From: Betaproteobacteria bacterium
Lineage (GTDB): Bacteria; Pseudomonadota; Gammaproteobacteria; Burkholderiales; Rhodocyclaceae
Length of the DNA stretch: 64,000 bases
Direction of reading: 5' to 3'
Assembly: GCA_009782565.1 (NCBI GenBank)
Contig: WRIU01000004.1
Span: 1 to 64,000, forward strand
The notes under the pieces are model-generated. The model saw only the letters and a list, made by a program, of their open reading frames with translations, searched no databases and was not told the DNA's origin. The translations under genes were made by a program, and so were the position numbers. Shown here one piece after another: positions 24,755 to 33,546 of this stretch; positions within the stretch are counted from its first letter, which is position 1, and each line of letters begins with the position of its first letter.

Positions 24755-26683
24755 ATGCTCATCGTCAAGCCGTGTTTGCGCGCCCTTGCGGCGCTTGTGC
24801 TGGTAACTGTTTTGGGAACGTTCGGCCTGCGAGCCCATGCCGAAAACATCGCCGCTGCCAGGGAAATCGCCAGCGAGGTACAGGCTGCGAAAAAGCATGC
24901 CGACCAGCAACGCTACGCAGAAGCTCGCGACATCCTGGCGCAGACCGCCGGAAAAGTAAGCGGCAAGGACGCCGCGAGCGTTGAGGTCTACCGAAACCTG
25001 GCTTCCGCGCTTTTCCATCTCGGCTACCCCGAACAGGCACTGGATTGGCATGAGAAGGCGCTTGCGGTCCAAGAAGGCATTTCGAGCGCGGAAAGCACCG
25101 GGGTGGCTGATATTTGCGTGGATATTGCCTCCGTCTACGAGGGTAGCCTGCATGAAGAAAACCAGACCGAAAACTTTTCTACCGCATTGTATTGGTACGG
25201 CAGGGCACTGACGATCCGCGAGAACGCGTTGGATGCGGCCCATCCCTCGGTGGCGGAGCTGCGCGACAAAGTTACCGCCATGCAGCATATTTTGAGCAAC
25301 TTCAAGGACATCGCCGCAACCAAGGAAATTGCCAATGAAACGAAGATTGCGAAAAAGTATGCCGATCAGCATCGTTACACCGAGGCGCTGAATCACTACA
25401 ACAAGGCGCTTTCGGAATCCATCAGGATAAACGGCGAACAGCACGGTACTACTGCGCGCTACAGGAACGAGGTTGGCGCCGTGTACTTAAGCATGGGGAA
25501 ATACGCGGAGGCGCGTGACATCCTGACGCAAGCCGCCGGAGTCGCTGAAAAAGAATTAGGCAACGAAAATCCCGATAGTGCCGAGATATACAGAAACCTG
25601 GGAGCAGCGTTTTATCGCCTCGGCGACTATGAAAAGGCGCTGAATTGGCATCAGAAGGCACTTGCGGTTCGGGAAAACGCCTTGGGCGCGGAAAGCCTCG
25701 ATACGGCTGAAAGTTGCAGGGATATTGCCTCTGTCCACGAGAGCCAGGGGCAGTATCAGGTCGCTCTGGATTGGTATGCCAGGGCGCAGGCGATACGCGA
25801 GAAGGCGCTGGGCGCGGATCATCTCTCGGTGGCGGAAGCCTGCGACAGGATCGTTGCCATGCACCAGCATCTTGGCGAACAGGATAAAGCACAGGAATGG
25901 CGGCAAAAAGCCGTGGCAATTCGTGAAAAGGCAACAGGCAGTGGAAGCGCCGGAACGGCCTCCACCCATCGCAGCACTGCCTCCATACATTCCGGGCAGA
26001 CCGATAAAAGCATGGGGAAACAGCATCCTGCCGCCATCGCGACCCGCAACGACATTGCCGACGCGCACAACAAGAAGGGCGATTACAAGCAAGCAGCGGT
26101 CTGGTACAGGAAAATCCTGGAAGACCAGGAGAAATCTCTTGGCAAAGGGCATCCCGCCACAGCGGCGACATACGTCAATATCGCCGTAGCCGAAGCCAGA
26201 TTGGGCAACAACAAAAAAGCCCTGGAGGATTTACGGAAAGCTGTGATGATCTTTGAAAGATCAGCCGACGAAAACCATCCCGATACCGGCGTCGCCTATA
26301 CCAATATGGCCTGGGTGTATTCCAGGATGCGCGATTACGATAAAGCGGAGGAATGGGCCAGAAAAGCAATGGCGGTCAATGAAAAAGTCTTTGGCAAAGA
26401 TCACCCCACCACAGGAATGTCCTATGGCAACGTCGCCATGACGTATCTGAACCGGAAACAGTACGCCAAGGCCGTTCCCGGTTATCTCCAGGCTTACCGG
26501 ATTTATCTCGCCAGATATGGTGAAGCGTATCCACAGACGCAATCGTTCAAGGGCAACCTTGAACGCGCCTACAACATACAGGCCAAGATAACCAAGGATA
26601 CGAAACCTTTCGGCGACTGGTTGGCCGAATCCCTGAACGAGCCCACGGAGTCTCAGGGGGAACCCTTGGCTAAGGGGAGTTGA
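24755..26683 (+). CDS. Exported tetratricopeptide-repeat protein (kinesin light chain-like TPRs)
   Basis: A 642-residue protein. The ATG at 24755 is chosen because it begins a good signal peptide ending LRAHA before ENIAA. The mature protein is almost all TPR-like repeats of the ~42-residue kinesin-light-chain type (for example LGYPEQALDWHEKALAVQE, LGDYEKALNWHQKALAVRE, MRDYDKAEEWARKAMAVNE), about a dozen units. Residues ~25-185 and ~190-395 are diverged duplicates of one block (EIASEVQAAKKHADQQRYAEA versus EIANETKIAKKYADQHRYTEA). There is no enzymatic domain. It is probably a periplasmic protein-protein scaffold. Partner and pathway are unknown, and the flanking genes give no clear hint. Confidence 0.85.
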   Translation: MLIVKPCLRALAALVLVTVLGTFGLRAHAENIAAAREIASEVQAAKKHADQQRYAEARDILAQTAGKVSGKDAASVEVYRNLASALFHLGYPEQALDWHEKALAVQEGISSAESTGVADICVDIASVYEGSLHEENQTENFSTALYWYGRALTIRENALDAAHPSVAELRDKVTAMQHILSNFKDIAATKEIANETKIAKKYADQHRYTEALNHYNKALSESIRINGEQHGTTARYRNEVGAVYLSMGKYAEARDILTQAAGVAEKELGNENPDSAEIYRNLGAAFYRLGDYEKALNWHQKALAVRENALGAESLDTAESCRDIASVHESQGQYQVALDWYARAQAIREKALGADHLSVAEACDRIVAMHQHLGEQDKAQEWRQKAVAIREKATGSGSAGTASTHRSTASIHSGQTDKSMGKQHPAAIATRNDIADAHNKKGDYKQAAVWYRKILEDQEKSLGKGHPATAATYVNIAVAEARLGNNKKALEDLRKAVMIFERSADENHPDTGVAYTNMAWVYSRMRDYDKAEEWARKAMAVNEKVFGKDHPTTGMSYGNVAMTYLNRKQYAKAVPGYLQAYRIYLARYGEAYPQTQSFKGNLERAYNIQAKITKDTKPFGDWLAESLNEPTESQGEPLAKGS

Positions 26684-26754
26684 ACCACCCCGCCGCTTCG
26701 CACCCCCCTCCAACCACCCCGCCGCTACGCGCCACCCCTCCAAGGAGGGGAATG
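26684..26754. repeat. Dispersed palindromic intergenic repeat, copy B (partial tandem)
   Basis: Two tandem partial units start CCACCCCGCCGC, at 26685 and about 26714. The second continues to the CCCCTCC-AA-GGAGGGG palindrome, as in copies A (14338) and C (28535). It lies directly after the TPR-protein stop codon and may act as a terminator. Confidence 0.65.
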
Positions 26755-26807
26755 GGAGAACATGAAACGCTCCCGGAAACCGCGCCGGTTCCGTATAATC
26801 CTCGCCC

Positions 26808-27422
26808 ATGAAAATTTTCTTCGACCTGTTGCCGGTCATTTTCTTTTTTGGTGCCTACTACATCGCGAAGGCTTTTCCGGATGGGGCGCATGCCTTGGTC
26901 ACAAACTGGCTGGCGGCAGACATTCCCGCCGAACAAGCGCCTATCCTGATCGCCACTTTCATCGCCATCGTCTCCACGGTGCTGCAAATCGCCATCGTTT
27001 GGCTCAAACACCGCAAGGTCGATCGTATGTTGTGGATCAGCCTGATCATCATCACCATCCTCGGCGGAGCCACGCTTGCGTTCCATAATCCGGCCTTTAT
27101 CAAGTTCAAGCCCACTGTGCTTTACTGGCTGTTTGGTATCGTCCTGCTCGTATCGGACGTGGTTTTCCGCCGCAATCTCATCAGGCGCATGCTCGAAGGC
27201 CAGATACGCCTTCTCGATTCGGTATGGCAGCGCCTGAACTTGGCTTGGGCATTGTTTTTCGTCATACTTGGCGCGCTCAACCTTTATGTGGCGTATAGCT
27301 TTTCGGAAGAGGTCTGGGTTAATTTCAAACTCTTTGGCTGCATGGCGCTGATTTTTGTGTTCGCGCTGGCTCAGGGGCTATACCTGTCGAAACATTTGCT
27401 TGAGGACAACACCGAACATTGA
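26808..27422 (+). CDS. yciB: Inner-membrane septation/spanning protein YciB (IspZ/IspA family)
   Basis: A 204-residue protein with five to six transmembrane helices. The family opening MKIFFDLLPVIFFFGAYYIA, KHRKVDRMLWISLIIITILGG, the conserved NPAFIKFKPTVLYWLFG and the WVNFKLFGCMALIFVFALAQ helix are all present. In E. coli YciB interacts with elongation and division proteins and affects envelope integrity; Shigella IspA is needed for intracellular septation. It is followed after 176 bases by a PpiC-type gene, as in many Betaproteobacteria, but the bolA gene often found between them is missing. Confidence 0.95.
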   Translation: MKIFFDLLPVIFFFGAYYIAKAFPDGAHALVTNWLAADIPAEQAPILIATFIAIVSTVLQIAIVWLKHRKVDRMLWISLIIITILGGATLAFHNPAFIKFKPTVLYWLFGIVLLVSDVVFRRNLIRRMLEGQIRLLDSVWQRLNLAWALFFVILGALNLYVAYSFSEEVWVNFKLFGCMALIFVFALAQGLYLSKHLLEDNTEH

Positions 27423-27598
27423 GGCAACGAGTACGCCCACTGGTTTGACGGATCACGCAGACAAGCGAGCCCCCCATCCACGCAATACCAGAACAAACAG
27501 GCTACGGCGCAACCCCATCCCACTTTTTCTTCCCCGGCGTGTTCCAACTGTCCCGATGAGCGCGGGAGCCGGAATCATGTCTCACAAAAGGAATCCTG

Positions 27599-28513
27599 AT
27601 GAAAACCTTCGTAAACCGCCTTAGTGTCGCCTTCGCCACCCTCGGCCTGATCACCCTGACGGGCTGTGTCGGCGAGCATTCGCCCGCTGCTTCCGGCGCA
27701 GCAAAACCCGTTGTCGTTGTTAATAACGGCACTGTCGTCATTCCAGACGAAGTCATCGAAGTCATCGTCGCCGAGCAACGCGCCCAAGGTGCACAAGATG
27801 ACCCGAACATGAAAGACGGCATCCGCAAGGAACTCACCCGCCGCGCACTGCTCGAACAAGATGCCGTCAAGGCTGGCATCAATAAGCGTCCCGACACGCT
27901 TATCCGGCAAGACCTCGCCCGCCAGAACCAGCTAATCCGGGATTACGTGCAGGACTGGGCGAAAACCAACGCGCCAACCGATGACGAAATGAAGCAGGAG
28001 TACGAAAAGATCAAGGCTGGCCTGACCGATCAAAAGGAATACCATGTGCGCCACATCCTGCTCAAGACGGAACAGGAAGCCAAAACCGCAATTTCCAACC
28101 TTGGAAAAGGCGCGAAGTTTGCGGAACTGGCGCGCAAATCGCTCGACCCCGGCACAAAAGACAACGGCGGCGACCTCGGCTGGACCAATCCGGCCATGTT
28201 CGTCCCGCCTTTCTCCGAGGCAATGACCAAGCTCGCCAAGGGAAAATACACCGCAGCGCCGGTCAAGACCGATTACGGCTACCACGTCATCCTTCTGGAA
28301 GACGTGCGTGACCTCCAGCCCCCATCCTTTGATGAGATCAAAACGGACTTGCATCAACGGATGCAGCAGCAGAAGTGGCAGGCATACATCGACCAACTGG
28401 AAAAGAGTGTCGAAGCGAATGTCGGCGTGAAAGAAAAGGATGCCGAAGCGAAGGAAGCCGAAGCCGAAGCCGAAGCGAAAGATGCCGAAGCGAAGGAAGC
28501 CGACGCAAAGTAA
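27599..28513 (+). CDS. PpiC-type peptidyl-prolyl isomerase lipoprotein
   Basis: A 304-residue foldase. The N-terminus has a lipobox (LITLTGC, Cys22), so it is probably anchored to the envelope. An N-terminal SurA-like helical segment (about 45-135) precedes a parvulin domain (~140-240) with YHVRHILLKTE, GGDLGWTNPAMFVPPF and YGYHVILLEDVRD. The last ~30 residues are a low-complexity Ala/Glu/Asp/Lys repeat (DAEAKEAEAEAEAK), an odd tail that may form a helix or reflect repeat expansion. It likely helps fold outer-membrane or periplasmic proteins. Lipidation rather than a free periplasmic form is inferred. Confidence 0.9.
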   Translation: MKTFVNRLSVAFATLGLITLTGCVGEHSPAASGAAKPVVVVNNGTVVIPDEVIEVIVAEQRAQGAQDDPNMKDGIRKELTRRALLEQDAVKAGINKRPDTLIRQDLARQNQLIRDYVQDWAKTNAPTDDEMKQEYEKIKAGLTDQKEYHVRHILLKTEQEAKTAISNLGKGAKFAELARKSLDPGTKDNGGDLGWTNPAMFVPPFSEAMTKLAKGKYTAAPVKTDYGYHVILLEDVRDLQPPSFDEIKTDLHQRMQQQKWQAYIDQLEKSVEANVGVKEKDAEAKEAEAEAEAKDAEAKEADAK

Positions 28514-28880
28514 GGGCTGCCTTTTCCGGGCTGCGACCACCCCACCCCTGCGGGGCACCCCTCCAAGGAGGGGAATAAACCCAACACTAAATTCCCCCCC
28601 GAGGAGGGGTGGCGCGGAGCGCCGGGGTGGTGCGGTAGCCGAGAAGCGTATAGCGGTTTCCATACGTCGCGACCACCCCACCCCTTCGCCCCCCTCTCCC
28701 GCAAGGATAGAGGGGGGTTTTGCCTTCGGCCTCTCGGAGCCTGAAACGCCTCTGATACATTCTGAAACATTCAGATACTTTCATTGTCTATATCCTTCCG
28801 CATCGTTTTGAACGTTTAACGTTCCTCGCGTGTGCCAGCGTAGCGCGCGCGGTTTCCATACCCCTCTCAAGAGACAAGCC
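28514..28880. repeat. Intergenic region with dispersed palindromic repeat, copy C
   Basis: No gene is seen here. A large inverted structure runs from CCACCCCACCCCTGCGGGGC (28538) through the CCCCTCC-AA-GGAGGGG palindrome to GAGGAGGGGTGGCGCGGAGC and CCGGGGTGGT (28633), so both ends match in inverted orientation. A further half-unit starts CCACCCCACCCC at 28673 and ends in a CCCCCCTC...GAGGGGGG hairpin (28689-28717). Same family as copies at 14338 and 26684. The stretch 28740-28880 before the efflux operon presumably contains its promoter; none was recognised. Confidence 0.7.
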
Positions 28881-30131
28881 ATGACGAAACCACAAAATCG
28901 GACAGTTTTTTTTCGTCCGTTTTTTTTGTTGCTGCCAATTCTTGCGTTCCCCGCCGCGCGGGCGCAGACGCTCCTGCAAGCTCCCCAGAGCCCTCCGGCA
29001 GCGGTTGAAATCGCGTTGAGCGAGACGCAGGTCGCGAAAGCGAAAATCAAGCTCAATACCTTGGCCGAAATCAGGGCGAGTAAAGGGAAAATAGGCAACG
29101 ACCAGGCGCTTTCCCTTCCAGGGACGGTAGTGCTTCCGCTCGATGCACAGGAAATTATTAGCGTACCCGCCGCTGGCATGGTGCAGGCCATCCTGACGCC
29201 GCCCTCGCACCCAGTGCGCGCCGGACAACTGCTGCTGCGGCTCTACAGCCCGCAGTTGCTGCAATGGCAGCGCGAGTTCATCCAGGCCGTCGCGCAGGAA
29301 AAGCTGGCAGCGGAAAAACTCAAGCGCGACATGGCATTGTTCGCTGACGGCATCATCGCCGAAACCCGCTTGCAGGAAGCGCGCAGCAACGCCACGCAAA
29401 GCCGTGCGCTGACCAGTGAAACGGCGCAAATGCTGCATCTGGCAGGGATGAACGAGAAGGCCATCAAAACCTTGCGGGATACGCAAAAACTTTCCGCCAG
29501 CCTGGAAGTGACGGCGAGAACGGATGGCGTCGTGCTCGAATACGGCGTCGTGCCAGGACAGCAGGTGGACGCGGGCGCAACGCTCGCCAAGCTGGCGCAA
29601 GGCGGACGATTGTGGGTTGAACTCAATGCCTCGAAACAGCAGGCGGCGCAGGCGCGGCCCGGCAACCGTATCCGTTTCGCTTCCTGCGCCGATGAGGCGC
29701 ATGTGATCGCGGTATCCCCGCAGATCAATGCAGACAGCCAGACGGTGCTGATTCGCGGTGAATTGAAGCAGCCTTCGTCCTGCCTTGCAGTCAATCAATA
29801 CGTGGAAGCAACGCTGTATGTCGAGCGCAGCGCCGATAACAGTTGGGCGGTGCCGTCCGCCTCGATCGTCCATCACGAGGGCGCGCACTGGATTTTCGTT
29901 CGCACGGCCCAGGGCTTTACCGCGCTGCCGGTGGAGTTGATTTCTTCCGCCGACGGATTTGCCGATATTCGTTCGGTAATGCCAGCGCCTGCGCTCGCAC
30001 CCAAAACCAGTATCGCCGTCTCCAGCACCGCCGCGCTCAAAGGCGCATTGATGGGCATCGGAATGGAGGAGGACGTTTCTGCGGACGCCGCGCCGGAGCA
30101 CCCTAAACAGACGCAAAACGGGAGCAAGTAA
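28881..30131 (+). CDS. Heavy-metal RND efflux periplasmic adaptor (CusB/CzcB family)
   Basis: A 416-residue membrane fusion protein. The signal peptide (FFRPFFLLLPILAFPAARA) ends near residue 29. A beta-barrel/lipoyl half follows (SVPAAGMVQAILTPPSHPVRAGQLLLRLYS), then an alpha-hairpin (QWQREFIQAVAQEKLAAEKLKRDMALFADGI...), the second lipoyl half (ARTDGVVLEYGVVPGQQVDAGATLAKLAQ) and a membrane-proximal domain. It lacks the N-terminal His-rich metal-binding region of CzcB. It would bridge the inner-membrane pump and the outer-membrane channel encoded downstream. The stop codon overlaps the pump gene by one base (TAATG). The ATG at 28881 is set by the signal peptide. Confidence 0.92.
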   Translation: MTKPQNRTVFFRPFFLLLPILAFPAARAQTLLQAPQSPPAAVEIALSETQVAKAKIKLNTLAEIRASKGKIGNDQALSLPGTVVLPLDAQEIISVPAAGMVQAILTPPSHPVRAGQLLLRLYSPQLLQWQREFIQAVAQEKLAAEKLKRDMALFADGIIAETRLQEARSNATQSRALTSETAQMLHLAGMNEKAIKTLRDTQKLSASLEVTARTDGVVLEYGVVPGQQVDAGATLAKLAQGGRLWVELNASKQQAAQARPGNRIRFASCADEAHVIAVSPQINADSQTVLIRGELKQPSSCLAVNQYVEATLYVERSADNSWAVPSASIVHHEGAHWIFVRTAQGFTALPVELISSADGFADIRSVMPAPALAPKTSIAVSSTAALKGALMGIGMEEDVSADAAPEHPKQTQNGSK

Positions 30132-33100
30132 TGCTGCGGAAGCTGATTTCTTCTTCCCTGGTGCACCGCTTCCCTGTCTTGCTGTTTGTGCTCGTGCTTG
30201 CTGCGGCGGGCGTAGCGGCGTTCCGTGCATTGCCGATCGACGCGTTCCCCGATGTCGCCGGGACGCAGGTGAAAATCATCATGAAAGCGCCGGGGATGAC
30301 GCCGGAAGAAGTCGAGATGCGAATCGTGCAGCCGATCGAGCAGGAACTGCTCGGCATCCCTCAGCAGAAGACGCTGCGATCTCAGTCGAAGTACGCGATT
30401 GCCGAAATCACCCTCGATTTCAACGACGGAACCGATATGTATTGGGCGCGGCAACAAGTGGCCGAGCGCCTAAACAGCGTTCAGGACGATTTGCCGCCAA
30501 CGGCTTCGGGCGGATTGGCTCCGGCGACGACGCCGCTCGGCGAACTCTTTATGTTCACCATCGAAGGACCGTTGTCGCTGGAGGAAAAACGCACACTGCT
30601 CGACTGGACGATACGGCCACAACTGCGAAGCATTCCCGGCGTTGCCGATGTCAACGCGCTTGGCGGCGAAGTCAAAACTTTCGAGGTCATCCCCAACATC
30701 GGCGCACTGGCGGCGCACGGCATCACGCTGGAGCAGTTGCGAACGGCAATCGAGGAAAACAACCGCAACGATGGCGCTGGCCGTATCGACCGCAACGAGG
30801 AAGCGTTCCTTGTGCGCGGCCAGGGCAGCATCGTCTCGCTCGACGATCTGGCCAATATCGTCATCGCCGAGAAAAACGGGCTGGTGACGCGCGTTGCCGA
30901 CATCGGCACGGTGCGCGTCGGCATGCTTACCCGCTACGGCGCTGTGACCAAGGATGGCGAAAGCGAAGCGGTCGAGGCGCTGGTACTCGCGCTGCGCGGC
31001 GCGAACGCGCGGCAGGTGGTCAACTCGGTACGCGCGAAACTCGATGAAATCCAGGAAACCCTGCCGCAAGGAACCAGCATCCAGGTTTTCTACGACCGTG
31101 GAAACCTCGTCGAACGCGCCGTCGGCACGGTTGCCAAGGCATTGGGCGAAGCAATTTTCCTGGTGCTGGCGCTGCTTTTTCTCTTTCTCGGCAACCTTCG
31201 CGCGGCGCTCGCCGTGGCATGTATCCTGCCGCTTTCCGCCTGCGCCACGTTCATCCTGATGCGTTGGTTCGGGCTATCGGCCAATTTGATGTCGCTCGGC
31301 GGCCTGGCGATTGCCATCGGCCTCCTGGTCGACGCGGCGGTGGTGATCGTCGAGAACATCGAGGCGCATACGGAATCGCGGCAGAGCCGCCCGTCGATTT
31401 CCTGGCTGCATACGATCTACCGCGCGGTTTCCGACGTCGCCGTGCCCGTGTCCTCCGGCATCGTGATTATCGTCACCGTATTCCTGCCGCTCCTGACGCT
31501 GGAAGGGCTGGAAGGAAAAATGTTCGCGCCGGTAGCATTGACGATCGTCTTCGCGCTCGGCGCTTCGCTCCTGTTGTCATTGACCGTGATCCCGGTGTTG
31601 TCGTCCTTCCTGCTCAAGCAGAACGCGCATCAAATGCCCTGGCTGGTACGCAAGCTCGAAGCGGTCTACATGCCGTCGCTCGCCTGGGCATTGGCGCGAC
31701 CAAAACTGACGGTCGGCGCCGCGCTCGGCGCGCTGATCGTGGCGCTGGCGCTGTTTCCGCTAATCGGCAAATCGTTCATGCCGACGCTGGATGAAGGCGA
31801 CATCATCATGCAGCAGGAGAAATTGCCGTCGATCAACCTCGCGCAGTCGATCCGCATCGATCAGGAAATTCAGAAGGAAGTACTGAGCCGAGTGCCTGAA
31901 GTGAAAAGCATCGTCGCGCGTACCGGGTCAGACGAACTGGGTTTGGACCCGATGGGCCTCAACGAAACCGATGGCTTCCTCGTCCTGAAGCCGAGCACGG
32001 AATGGCGTAGCCATGACAAGAACAGGATCGTCGATGCGTTGCGCGAAGTCAGCAAGGATTTTCCGGGGATTGATTTCAGCTTCACGCAGCCAATCGAGAT
32101 GCGTACCGCCGAAATGCTCTCCGGTGTGCGCGGCGATCTGGCAGTAAAAGTTTTTGGGCCGGATGCCGCCAAACTGTCTAGTCTGGCGGAGGAGATTGTC
32201 CATGTGCTGGAGAAAATCCCAGGCAGCGAAGACGTCATCACCGTAAAAAACAGCGGTGTGCAGTACCTCCAGATCACCGTTGACCGCCTTGCCGCCGGAC
32301 GCCTTGGGCTGAACAGCGCACAGTTGCAAAATGATCTTCGCACGCTGATCGAAGGCAGCACAAACGGCATCGTGATTGAGGAAGGCCGCCGCCTGCCGCT
32401 GCAAATTCGCGGCAGCGACACATTGCGTACTTCTCCGGAATTGCTTGCCCAGTTGCGTTTGCCGCTTGCCGGTGGCCGCGTGATTCCGATCCGTGAAGTG
32501 GCAAACATCGAGTTGGTCGATGGCCCGGTGAAAATCGAGCGCGAAAACGCCTCGCGCATGACCGTGGTACGCGCCAACGTGCGCGACCGCGACCTGGTCG
32601 GTTTCGTCATTGACGCCAAGGCCGCCGTCGCCAGCGCAATCACCCTGCCGAACGGTTATCACCTTACCTGGGGCGGCCAGTTTGAAAACCAGCAACGCGC
32701 CGCAGCGCGGCTTGCGCTCGTCGTTCCCGTTGCGCTGGGACTTATTTTTCTACTGCTTTTCGCCACGCTCGGCAGCATCCGACAGGCCGCGCTTGTGTTC
32801 GCCAATATCCCACTGGCACTGATCGGCGGCATCTTCGCACTGCTCATCACCGGAGAATACCTGTCAGTACCCGCTTCCGTCGGCTTCATCGCGTTGATGG
32901 GGATTGCGGTGCTGAATGGTTTGGTGATGATTACCTGCTTCAACCAACTCGCCGCCACCGGCATGGAAATCGGGAAGATCGTGCGCGAAGGCGCACGCCG
33001 CCGCCTGCGCCCCGTGCTGATGACCGCAAGCATCGCCGGTTTCGGCCTGATTCCGCTGCTCCTGGCGACAGGTCCGGGTTCGGAAATACAACGGCCATTG

Positions 33101-33199
33101 GCAATTGTCGTCATTGGTGGGCTGGTGAGTTCAACCTTCCTGACCCTGGTGATTCTGCCGATTCTGTTCGAGCGTTTCGGCCTGGAAAGAAAAAAATGA
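30131..33199 (+). CDS. Heavy-metal efflux RND transporter (CzcA/CusA superfamily)
   Basis: A 1022-residue, 12-TM proton-driven pump. N-terminal LPIDAFPDVAGTQVKI and the central FMPTLDEGDI are diagnostic for the HME-RND group. The TM4 proton-relay motif reads GGLAIAIGLLVDAAVVIVEN, with one essential Asp. It differs from the CzcA form (DFG...VDGAVV) and from CusA (AMVDAAIVM), so it probably belongs to an HME subgroup of unassigned metal specificity. Porter-domain EKLPSINLAQS replaces the Met-containing CusA stretch. The exported cation therefore cannot be named. The gene overlaps the adaptor by one base and the DUF3240 gene by four, indicating strict translational coupling. Confidence 0.93.
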   Translation: MLRKLISSSLVHRFPVLLFVLVLAAAGVAAFRALPIDAFPDVAGTQVKIIMKAPGMTPEEVEMRIVQPIEQELLGIPQQKTLRSQSKYAIAEITLDFNDGTDMYWARQQVAERLNSVQDDLPPTASGGLAPATTPLGELFMFTIEGPLSLEEKRTLLDWTIRPQLRSIPGVADVNALGGEVKTFEVIPNIGALAAHGITLEQLRTAIEENNRNDGAGRIDRNEEAFLVRGQGSIVSLDDLANIVIAEKNGLVTRVADIGTVRVGMLTRYGAVTKDGESEAVEALVLALRGANARQVVNSVRAKLDEIQETLPQGTSIQVFYDRGNLVERAVGTVAKALGEAIFLVLALLFLFLGNLRAALAVACILPLSACATFILMRWFGLSANLMSLGGLAIAIGLLVDAAVVIVENIEAHTESRQSRPSISWLHTIYRAVSDVAVPVSSGIVIIVTVFLPLLTLEGLEGKMFAPVALTIVFALGASLLLSLTVIPVLSSFLLKQNAHQMPWLVRKLEAVYMPSLAWALARPKLTVGAALGALIVALALFPLIGKSFMPTLDEGDIIMQQEKLPSINLAQSIRIDQEIQKEVLSRVPEVKSIVARTGSDELGLDPMGLNETDGFLVLKPSTEWRSHDKNRIVDALREVSKDFPGIDFSFTQPIEMRTAEMLSGVRGDLAVKVFGPDAAKLSSLAEEIVHVLEKIPGSEDVITVKNSGVQYLQITVDRLAAGRLGLNSAQLQNDLRTLIEGSTNGIVIEEGRRLPLQIRGSDTLRTSPELLAQLRLPLAGGRVIPIREVANIELVDGPVKIERENASRMTVVRANVRDRDLVGFVIDAKAAVASAITLPNGYHLTWGGQFENQQRAAARLALVVPVALGLIFLLLFATLGSIRQAALVFANIPLALIGGIFALLITGEYLSVPASVGFIALMGIAVLNGLVMITCFNQLAATGMEIGKIVREGARRRLRPVLMTASIAGFGLIPLLLATGPGSEIQRPLAIVVIGGLVSSTFLTLVILPILFERFGLERKK

Positions 33200-33546
33200 A
33201 AGAAGAAACCAATATGGATGCGAGATCGGGCGCGCTTCATGAATATGACCGTGCAATGACCCTGGCGTTTCCTCTGGCCCTGGAGGAACAAATCATCGAC
33301 TTCCTGCTCGATCGCCCGCAATGGGTTCAGGGCTTTTCCCTGATCGACGCGCAGGGCATGGGGCGCGGCGCGGGCTTGAAGAGCACAATAGAAAAAGTGA
33401 GAGGACGCGCGCAACGGCGACTAATGAACATTCTTATGCGTCAGGAGGATGTCATGCCGCTGGTGGAGGCGCTACGCGAGGAATTTCGCAGCCCGGATAT
33501 GGCGTACTGGGTCACGCCTCTGCTCTCGTTCGGGAGGATGGTATGA
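33196..33546 (+). CDS. DUF3240 family protein
   Basis: A 116-residue soluble protein (110 if the second ATG, 33214, is used). It matches DUF3240: LALEEQIIDFLLD near the N-terminus, GFSLIDAQGMGRGAGL, RAQRRLMNILMRQEDVMPLVEAL and a C-terminal YWVTPLLSFGRM. The fold is expected to be ferredoxin-like (PII-related). DUF3240 genes accompany heavy-metal RND operons in Betaproteobacteria and their role is unknown. The start overlaps the pump stop (ATGA) and the stop overlaps the outer-membrane gene start (ATGA). It sits between pump and channel genes rather than at the operon end. Confidence 0.88.
   Translation: MKEETNMDARSGALHEYDRAMTLAFPLALEEQIIDFLLDRPQWVQGFSLIDAQGMGRGAGLKSTIEKVRGRAQRRLMNILMRQEDVMPLVEALREEFRSPDMAYWVTPLLSFGRMV

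Noticed and set aside
28788-30230. 480-codon minus-strand frame opposite the efflux adaptor gene
   Set aside because: Antisense to a conserved adaptor; composition and lack of domains mark it as a shadow.
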